DNA of 44,624 nucleotides from Paulinella micropora (Eukaryota > Cercozoa > Imbricatea > Euglyphida). Of the stretch, positions 1 through 44,624 are shown in pieces (the first letter of the stretch is position 1; every line of letters begins with the position of its first letter). Under the pieces are notes generated by a model. That model was given only the letters and a program-made list of their open reading frames with translations, was not told the origin of the DNA and made no database searches. The translations under genes and the position numbers were made by a program. The stretch covers positions 385,601 to 430,224 of the forward strand of contig BJOX01000033.1 of the NCBI GenBank assembly GCA_009731375.1, written 5' to 3'.

Positions 1-327
1 TTCGACAGTCTAGTATAAACCGACAGAGCACTGTGGGTTTTATTCCGGGCTCAACAAGCGAGAAAGGGCACCCTGAGGGAACAGGATTGTGCTTCCCGTC
101 GCTATTTCGGCATGTGACTTGTAGGCGTATGGCTAGGCACACATAAGGCACCCCACCACGGGCCCAGCACACCCACACCATCCCCTAATTCTCTGTCTGT
201 CGACAGATGGCACCCATTTCAAAAACATCAAGCCCAAGAGAGGGTCAGTGACACCTCAAGTGGCCTTGGTTCATTCCGTAGAGTAAGTGATAAGATCAAC
301 TGATGAAATATCGACTAATGTCAGAAA
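1..327 (-). mobile_element. Retroposon R1, copy 1 (extends off window)
   Basis: Shares near-identical sequence with five other copies. This copy runs further 5' (minus sense) than the others and is preceded at 303-327 by the R1 3'-terminal sequence, indicating head-to-tail copies. No coding function seen. Confidence 0.75.
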
Positions 328-328
328 A

Positions 329-368
<40 letters not shown>

Positions 369-403
369 GATAGATAGGATAGATAGGATAGAAAGATAGA
401 AAG

Positions 404-468
404 ATAGAACTATCGCGTTGGATGGGAGGTATAGAGTGTGTGCCGGGTGATAGCTAGCCAGATAGATG

Positions 469-517
<49 letters not shown>

Positions 518-645
518 CATGACCGCGTGTATTGGCAGATAGAGTGTTTGCCGGGTGATAGCTGGCTAGATAGCTGGATAGATAGATAGATAGCATTACC
601 GCGTGTATTGGGAGGTAGAGTGTTTGCCGGGTGATAGCTAGCTAC

Positions 646-689
<44 letters not shown>

Positions 690-805
690 CATGACCGCGT
701 GTATTGGGAGGTAGAGTGTGTGCCGGGTGATAGCTAGCTAGATAGATGGATAGATAGATAGATAGCATGACCGCGTGTATTGGCAGATAGAGTGTGTGCC
801 GGGTG
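404..805 (-). repeat. Five partial copies of exon t in GATA array
   Basis: Copies near 404-440, 519-556, 595-632, 690-726 and 768-804 each keep [16 protein letters not shown] sequence plus the GTCATG or similar donor and are separated by (GATA)n. Differences are often third-position (CTG/CTC Leu, TAC/TAT Tyr) with Gln/His exchange at one site. The copy nearest position 404 is out of frame. Confidence 0.75.
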
Positions 806-847
806 ATAGCTAGCTAGATAGATGGACAGATAGATAGACAGACAGAC

Positions 848-901
<54 letters not shown>

Positions 902-907
902 CATGAC

Positions 908-37447
<36,540 letters not shown>

Positions 37448-37449
37448 CT

Positions 37450-38538
<1,089 letters not shown>

Positions 38539-38573
38539 CCGTTGTGCTTACTGTCGTGTCCGGCAAGAGAAAT
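38539..38573 (-). other. Possible exon or exon copy (LLPDTT motif)
   Basis: An island between GATA and AAT arrays; minus strand reads atttctcttgccggacacg then ACA|GTAAGC, a donor-like end. The same core occurs at 43,268-43,312 as YLLPDTT/FLLPDTT with a synonymous change. This repeats the exon-copy pattern of the gene but no exportin match was recognised. Confidence 0.25.
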
Positions 38574-38576
38574 CTA

Positions 38577-38635
38577 TAACAATAATACTAATAAAAATAA
38601 TGATGATGATGATGATAATAATAATAATAATAATA

Positions 38636-38701
<66 letters not shown>

Positions 38702-38761
38702 GTAATAATAATAATAGTAACAATAATAATAATAATAGTAATAGTAATAGTAATAGTAATG

Positions 38762-38815
<54 letters not shown>

Positions 38816-38836
38816 GTAATAATAATAGTAAATAAG
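38577..38836. repeat. AAT array
   Basis: (AAT)n with AGT and GAT variants leading into repeat A. Confidence 0.93.
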
Positions 38837-38952
38837 GCATCACAGTTTAACGCCGTAAGGCCATTGGGCTGGAGCTCTGATAAACAAGCGTGAATAAGTT
38901 TTTATCATCAGGTGTTACCCTCAAATACATCACAGTCAACACTCCGAGAAAA
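38837..38952. repeat. Dispersed repeat A, copy 1
   Basis: About 115 bp (gtttaacgccgtaaggccat ... cacagtcaacactccgagaaa), nearly identical to 39,859-39,968. Both abut AAT arrays. Identity of the element unknown. Confidence 0.7.
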
Positions 38953-39177
38953 GAAAGATATACTTCCTCTAGGCATACTGATGCAGCTGATGGCACGATC
39001 CGTTTCCGGACATGAGCCTCCATGTCCTTGCTCGAGGTGCTCCATGCCCACCTAGTCAGTCTCTCGACTGATTATAGGGGCCACCGATGGAGCTCCTGAG
39101 GGCAAGACTACACTAAGCCGAGGTTATTCCGCAGTCCCAACAACCTCTTGCAAGACGTCACCGAATGTGCAAGTGCA

Positions 39178-39740
39178 TACACCAAGCGCGGTTGCTAGAG
39201 CTGCCTCGAAACCCCACCCANNNNNNNNNNNNNNNNNNNNNNNNNNNNNNNNNNNNNNNNNNNNNNNNNNNNNNNNNNNNNNNNNNNNNNNNNNNNNNNN
39301 NNNNNNNNNNNNNNNNNNNNNNNNNNNNNNNNNNNNNNNNNNNNNNNNNNNNNNNNNNNNNNNNNNNNNNNNNNNNNNNNNNNNNNNNNNNNNNNNNNNN
39401 NNNNNNNNNNNNNNNNNNNNNNNNNNNNNNNNNNNNNNNNNNNNNNNNNNNNNNNNNNNNNNNNNNNNNNNNNNNNNNNNNNNNNNNNNNNNNNNNNNNN
39501 NNNNNNNNNNNNNNNNNNNNNNNNNNNNNNNNNNNNNNNNNNNNNNNNNNNNNNNNNNNNNNNNNNNNNNNNNNNNNNNNNNNNNNNNNNNNNNNNNNNN
39601 NNNNNNNNNNNNNNNNNNNNNNNNNNNNNNNNNNNNNNNNNNNNNNNNNNNNNNNNNNNNNNNNNNNNNNNNNNNNNNNNNNNNNNNNNNNNNNNNTACA
39701 CCAAGCATGGTTGCTAGAACTACCTCAAAACCCCACCCAT
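39178..39740. repeat. Tandem unit flanking a 476-N gap
   Basis: A 43-bp sequence (tacaccaagc.. ..ccccaccca) ends at 39,220 before the gap and recurs at 39,697-39,739 after it with six differences, suggesting the gap contains tandem repeats. 38,953-39,177 is mixed-composition sequence with no recognised gene. Confidence 0.5.
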
Positions 39741-39858
39741 AACAATTTGGATCCGCTGGGTCCACGGGCTATCAACCGGCGTAGCGGAGTTTAAGATCTT
39801 CGACAGGCGCCCAACGACCCTCCTCCCCAGCATCATCCAAAAATGGTTTTGAGTTGGC

Positions 39859-39967
39859 ATCGCAGTTTAACGCCGTAAGGCCATTGGGCTGGAGCTCTGA
39901 TAAACAAGCGTGACTGTTTTTATCATCAGGTGTTACCCTCAAATACATCACAGTCAACACTCCGAGA

Positions 39968-39968
<1 letters not shown>
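39859..39968. repeat. Dispersed repeat A, copy 2
   Basis: Second copy, followed directly by the AAT tract of the first SINE. Upstream, 39,697-39,858 is unique-looking sequence of unknown function. Confidence 0.7.
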
Positions 39969-40031
<63 letters not shown>

Positions 40032-40306
40032 GTGCTTCTCTGTCAATGGCTGATGCATTTCTGCACATGCGCCTCCATCGTCTCACCCGTGAGGGGAGTA
40101 CGAAGAATTGACGATAAGCTCTAATGACACCCCCGCAAGGGCAGTTCCAACACTTCCAGACGGACCGGTATGTTCAATGAAAATACTGGTCCAGACGGAC
40201 CGGTATGTTCAATGAAAATACTGGTGGCACCGACGGGAATCGAACTGGCGACAGGGCCCAGATGGTAGAACTTGACCACTGGGCTATCAGGTGTCCAAAT
40301 AACAAC

Positions 40307-40361
<55 letters not shown>

Positions 40362-40617
40362 GTTATTATAATATTAATAGTAATAATAATAGTGCTTCTC
40401 TGTCAATGGCTGATGCAAATCTGCACATGCGCCTCCATCGTCTCACCCGTGAGGAGAGTACGAAGAATTGACGATAGGCTCTAATGACACCCCCGCAAGG
40501 GCNNNNNNNNNNNNNNNNNNNNNNNNNNNNNNNNNNNNNNNNNNNNNNNNNNNNNNNNNNNNNNNNNNNNNNNNNNNATGGTAGAACTTGACCACTGGGC
40601 TATCACGGTGTCCATAG

Positions 40618-40653
<36 letters not shown>

Positions 40654-40937
40654 TAATAATAATAATAATAATAATAGTGCTTCTCTGTCAATGGCTGATG
40701 CATTTCTGCACATGCGCCTCCATCGTCTCACCCGTGAGGGGAGTACGAAGAATTGACGATAAGCTCTAATGACACCCCCGCAAGGGCAGTTCCAACACTT
40801 CCAGACGGACCGGTATGTTCAATGAAAATACTGGTGGCACCGACGGGAATCGAACTGGCGACAGGGCCCAGATGGTAGAACTTGACCACTGGGCTATCAC
40901 GGTGTCCATAATAATAATAATAATAATAACAATAAAA

Positions 40938-41029
<92 letters not shown>

Positions 41030-41048
41030 AATAATGATAATAATAATG

Positions 41049-41104
<56 letters not shown>

Positions 41105-41117
41105 CATGATAATAACG

Positions 41118-41192
<75 letters not shown>

Positions 41193-41444
41193 GTGCTTCT
41201 CTGTCAATGGCTGATGCAAATCTGCATATGCGCCTCCATCGTCTCACCCGTGAGGGGAGTACGAAGAATTGACGATAAGCTCTAATGACACCCCCGCACG
41301 GGCAGTTCCAACACTTCCAGACGGACCGGCATGTTCAATGAAAATACTGGTGGCACCGACGGGAATCGAATTGGCGACAGGGCCCAGATGGTAGAACTTG
41401 ACCACTGGGCTATCACGGTGTCCATAATAATAATGATAATAATG

Positions 41445-41507
<63 letters not shown>

Positions 41508-42328
41508 GTGTATCTCCTGCCAATTGCTGAGCCAAAAGGCCATGTGCCCTCNNNNNNNNNNNNNNNNNNNNNNNNNNNNNNNNNNNNNNNNNNNNNNNNN
41601 NNNNNNNNNNNNNNNNNNNNNNNNNNNNNNNNNNNNNNNNNNNNNNNNNNNNNNNNNNNNNNNNNNNNNNNNNNNNNNNNNNNNNNNNNNNNNNNNNNNN
41701 NNNNNNNNNNNNNNNNNNNNNGTGCTTCTCTGTCAATGGCTGATGCAAATCTGCACATGCCTCCATCGTCTCATCCGTGAGGGGAGTACGAAGAATTGAC
41801 GATAGGCTCTAATGACACCCCCGCAAGGGCAGTTCCAACACTTCCAGACGGACCGGTATGTTCAATGAAAATACTGGTGNNNNNNNNNNNNNNNNNNNNN
41901 NNNNNNNNNNNNNNNNNNNNNNNNNNNNNNNNNNNNNNNNNNNNNNNNATAATAATAATAGTGTTTCTCTGTCAATAGCTGATGCATTTCTGCACATGCG
42001 CCTCCATCGTCTCACCCGTGAGGGGAGTACGAAGAATTGACGATAGGCTCTAATGACACCCCCGCAAGGGCAGTTCCAACACTTCCAGACGGNNNNNNNN
42101 NNNNNNNNNNNNNNNNNNNNNNNNNNNNNNNNNNNNNNNNNNNNNNNNNNNNNNNNNNNNNNNNNNNNNNNNNNNNNNNNNNNNNNNNNNNNNNNNNNNN
42201 NNNAATAATAATAATAATAATAGTGCTTCTCTGTCAATAGCTGATGCATTTCTGCACATGCGCCTCCATCGTCTCACCCGTGAGGGGAGTACGAAGAATT
42301 GACGATAGGCTCTAATGACACCCCCGCA
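40032..42328 (-). mobile_element. Array of seven tRNA-derived SINE copies with (ATT)n tails
   Basis: Copies start at plus 40,032, 40,392, 40,677, 41,193, 41,722, 41,961 and 42,223. On the minus strand each begins with a tRNA-like head: box A-like tagcccagtgg and box B-like agttcgattcc, then a ~140-bp body ending tgacagagaagcac and an (ATT)n tail of 20-280 bp. All are head-to-tail in one orientation. Three or four copies are cut by gaps. The first copy has a 35-bp internal tandem duplication at 40,156-40,225. Box A/B identify a pol III promoter by family knowledge. Confidence 0.8.
41500..41551. other. Fragment of another repeat after the AAT tract
   Basis: gtatctcctgccaattgctg and onward to the gap; resembles the SINE tail border in position but not in sequence. 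Unidentified. Confidence 0.25.
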
Positions 42329-42570
42329 NNNNNNNNNNNNNNNNNNNNNNNNNNNNNNNNNNNNNNNNNNNNNNNNNNNNNNNNNNNNNNNNNNNNNNNN
42401 NNNNNNNNNNNNNNNNNNNNNNNNNNNNNNNNNNNNNNNNNNNNNNNNNNNNNNNNNNNNNNNNNNNNNNNNNNNNNNNNNNNNNNNNNNNNNNNNNNNN
42501 NNNNNNNNNNNNNNNNNNNNNNNNNNNNNNNNNNNNNNNNNNNNNNNNNNNNNNNNNNNNNNNNNNNNNN

Positions 42571-42989
42571 CCCCCCCCCCCCCCCCCTCCTCTTCCCAAG
42601 GTCGCTTTTCCTTTCATTCTCACAAGCACAAAATTTTTACAGCCTTGGAGCAATCTCAGCCATTCATTTTCACTTGCCATGACATTCGAATTTATAATTT
42701 CAACTATATCCCTAAAAAGAGCTTTTGACAAGCTTGCGAAAACACAAAGTATCAGCCTCTAAGCCACGTTGGCACAACTCGTAGAGCCTTGGAGCATTCT
42801 CAGCCATTCATTTGGCACTACTTTGCCAGAATCTTCATAAATCTCTATTTCAACTGGTTCAGTACCTAAAGCGCGTCCCGAGGCTGTGAAAACCAAAGAA
42901 ATCAGCCTCTCAAGACCCTTTTGGCACAACTTTGGGAGCCTTTGAGCATTCTCAGCCATTCATTTGGTGCCGGCTAATTCGCTTCGATT
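42571..42989. repeat. Tandem repeat of about 147 bp, three units
   Basis: gagcattctcagccattcat recurs near 42,647, 42,792 and 42,943 with diverged sequence between. A short minus frame is open but differs between units. Confidence 0.65.
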
Positions 42990-43096
42990 TATTCCGACAG
43001 GGGTGTGGAAGTGGTTTTTTTTTGGGGGGGGGGGGGGTACACAATTTCCAATTTCCCCCTGCCCCCAAACCCACTACTCCCAACACCTTTCAGGGA

Positions 43097-43098
<2 letters not shown>
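42990..43098. repeat. Dispersed G-run repeat, copy 2
   Basis: Same order as the 23.3-kb copy: attccgacaggggtgtgg, G run, tacacaatttccaatttccc, ccaacacctttcagggata, then a trinucleotide array. Confidence 0.65.
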
Positions 43099-43180
<82 letters not shown>

Positions 43181-43197
43181 TAATAATAATAATAATG

Positions 43198-43235
<38 letters not shown>

Positions 43236-43267
43236 GATAATGATAATGATAATGATAATGTGATTCC
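43099..43267. repeat. AAT then GATAAT array
   Basis: Trinucleotides changing into (AATGAT)n hexamers. Confidence 0.92.
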
Positions 43268-43312
43268 TGTTCCTGTTGTGTCCGGCAAGAGATACCTGCG
43301 TACTTTTAATAC
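43268..43312 (-). other. Second copy of the LLPDTT island
   Basis: Minus strand: acceptor-like ttaaaagtacgcag followed by a core shared with 38,539-38,573, then GATAAT repeats. It could hold an N-terminal exon start of the same gene; no family match seen. Confidence 0.22.
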
Positions 43313-43317
43313 AGAGA

Positions 43318-43562
43318 TATACATGCATAGATGCATACATACATACATGCATACATGCATACATACATACATACACATACATACATACATACATACATAC
43401 ATACATACATACATGCACATACATGCACATACATACATGCATACATACATACATACATACATACATACATAAACATACATACATACATACATACATACAT
43501 GCATATATACATACATACATAACATACATATATACATACACACACATTCATACTTACATTCA

Positions 43563-43596
<34 letters not shown>

Positions 43597-43601
43597 CATA
43601 T

Positions 43602-43632
<31 letters not shown>

Positions 43633-43731
43633 CATACATACATACATACATACATACATACATGCATGCATAGGCTCGGTGTTAGTGAGAGATCAACGTC
43701 TGCTTGATGCATATAACATGCATATATACAT

Positions 43732-43810
<79 letters not shown>

Positions 43811-43817
43811 CAAACAT

Positions 43818-43850
<33 letters not shown>

Positions 43851-43860
43851 GACACACACA

Positions 43861-43906
<46 letters not shown>

Positions 43907-43940
43907 CATATATTATATATAACAATATATATATAATAAT

Positions 43941-43978
<38 letters not shown>

Positions 43979-44000
43979 TACATGAGCATACATATCAGGT
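43318..44000. repeat. CATA, CA and TA arrays
   Basis: (CATA)n to 43,670; spacer 43,672-43,725 with a possible minus acceptor (gcatcaag) but no recognised exon; (CA)n and (TA)n to 43,985. Confidence 0.9.
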
Positions 44001-44066
44001 GGACATAGCCCTTAACCTTCCACACACCCGTTCCCGTCCGTAAACAGTATATTATGTGGCTAGCCA

Positions 44067-44127
44067 CAAATTTGACGTGTTTTGCGGGCGAGTCGGGCCG
44101 GCGAGCCCGCAAAACACGTCAAATTTG
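44067..44127. repeat. Perfect 23-bp inverted repeat (foldback)
   Basis: Left arm caaatttgacgtgttttgcg plus ggc at 44,067-44,089, right arm its exact complement at 44,105-44,127, loop of 15 nt. Flanked by the palindromes tggctagcca (44,057-44,066) and ggcgcgcc (44,127-44,134). No target duplication seen. Confidence 0.9.
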
Positions 44128-44281
44128 GCGCGCCGCATATGCAGTTGTATCGGTACCTTTTTTTCGCTTTGTGGTATTCTGCAAAACTCTCAGATAAAGT
44201 CCCTTCTGTGTCAAGCTCCTACAACGTATGATAAATAAATATGCATGTAATATATCCAAAGTCCAACCTCCCCCACCTACG

Positions 44282-44315
<34 letters not shown>

Positions 44316-44316
44316 T

Positions 44317-44347
<31 letters not shown>

Positions 44348-44624
44348 TATATATGTATATATATATATATCTTGCCTTGGTCACTTCCGTCAGCACGTCA
44401 AGTGCAATACTGTGCTGTTTCACGGACGCACCGCCTAGTTAAACAGTTGGATAAGTTTTTATTTCCACCTTGTCGGAATTTTTGTCGACCATATCGGATG
44501 AAGGGATTTTGGGAATTTGCCCGCATTGTGTGGTTTAATTCCCGAGATTTTGCCACGTGATATGGTGAAAATATCCTATCCCTCCCAGTTTGCCAACACC
44601 CCCCCCCCCCCCCCCCCCCCCCCC
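44128..44624. other. Mixed sequence with CT/TA tract and terminal C run
   Basis: (CT)n and (TA)n at 44,281-44,370; otherwise unique sequence with no exon recognised; C run from 44,590 to the end, as seen at other gap edges. Confidence 0.6.

Noticed and set aside
40815-40910. tRNA gene
   Set aside because: tRNA-like box A and B are present, but the sequence continues into a conserved body and ATT tail and is repeated seven times, so it is a SINE head.
42759-42959. 66-codon minus frame in the 147-bp tandem repeat
   Set aside because: Not conserved in the adjacent unit, so probably incidental.

Overview
The window is nuclear DNA of a eukaryote, perhaps 95% simple-sequence repeat: tetranucleotide (GATA/TATC, CATA/TATG), trinucleotide (CAA, CAT, AAT), dinucleotide (CA, TA, GA) and a 36-bp minisatellite, with many assembly gaps that often start in homopolymers. 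Nearly all long open frames are translations of these repeats. There is no bacterial architecture: spliceosomal splice sites, a LINE fragment, a tRNA-derived SINE and LINE-like retroposon tails are visible.

Hidden in the repeats, on the minus strand, I can assemble most of the N-terminal half of one protein-coding gene: an exportin-7 (XPO7/RanBP16) family nuclear transport receptor. It is cut into about 24 very small exons (27-193 nt, typically about 50 nt) running from about 37.4 kb down to about 0.9 kb, about 1,488 coding bases (496 codons) in 36.5 kb. Every predicted junction is phase-compatible. Several exons align without gaps, by eye, with conserved exportin-7 blocks: CLSFDF, the [11 protein letters not shown] block, FHEFVRL..., VSNFPEWLQAVANL and [10 protein letters not shown]. 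The gene continues beyond both window ends: the first N-terminal exons should lie above 37.4 kb or outside, and the C-terminal half lies to the left of position 1.

Almost every non-repetitive island between the microsatellites is either one of these exons or a partial copy of one. Copies nearly always include a splice junction (exon end plus donor, or acceptor plus exon start), are embedded in the same microsatellite as the true intron, occur 1-20 times per exon and are sometimes inverted. The microsatellites themselves supply splice signals: sense-strand introns commonly open with (GTAT)n, matching donor GTATGT, and close with (CTAT)n, a pyrimidine tract ending in TAG or CAG. This system of exon-junction satellites inside microsatellite introns is the main finding.

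Layout (plus coordinates): 1-327 retroposon R1; 328-978 exon t and its copies; 1584-3300 5'-truncated LINE; 3371-3438 exon r; 3.5-6.4 kb TATC/CATA/CAA repeats; 6.8-9.34 kb 36-bp homopurine minisatellite; 9.4-16.7 kb exons q to i with GATA, CA and ATGT arrays and a palindrome of exon copies; 17.0-19.9 kb exon h satellite; 20.0-21.8 kb R1, exons s and x; 22.1-23.6 kb complex tandem repeats; 24.5-25.4 kb exon y satellite; 25.4-29.2 kb R1 copies, exons g, f, e; 29.8-33.8 kb exons d, c, b, a and copies; 34.7-35.7 kb exon u satellite; 36.8-37.5 kb R1 and candidate exon v; 38.8-43.1 kb SINE array and other dispersed repeats; 43.3-44.6 kb CATA/CA repeats and a perfect foldback.

Taxon: undetermined. 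Exportin-7 is found in animals, plants and many protists. The stretch after CLSFDF is nearly invariant in animals and plants but is replaced here, so a divergent protist or a fast-evolving lineage seems at least as likely as an animal. All alignments were made by eye against remembered family motifs; no search was run.
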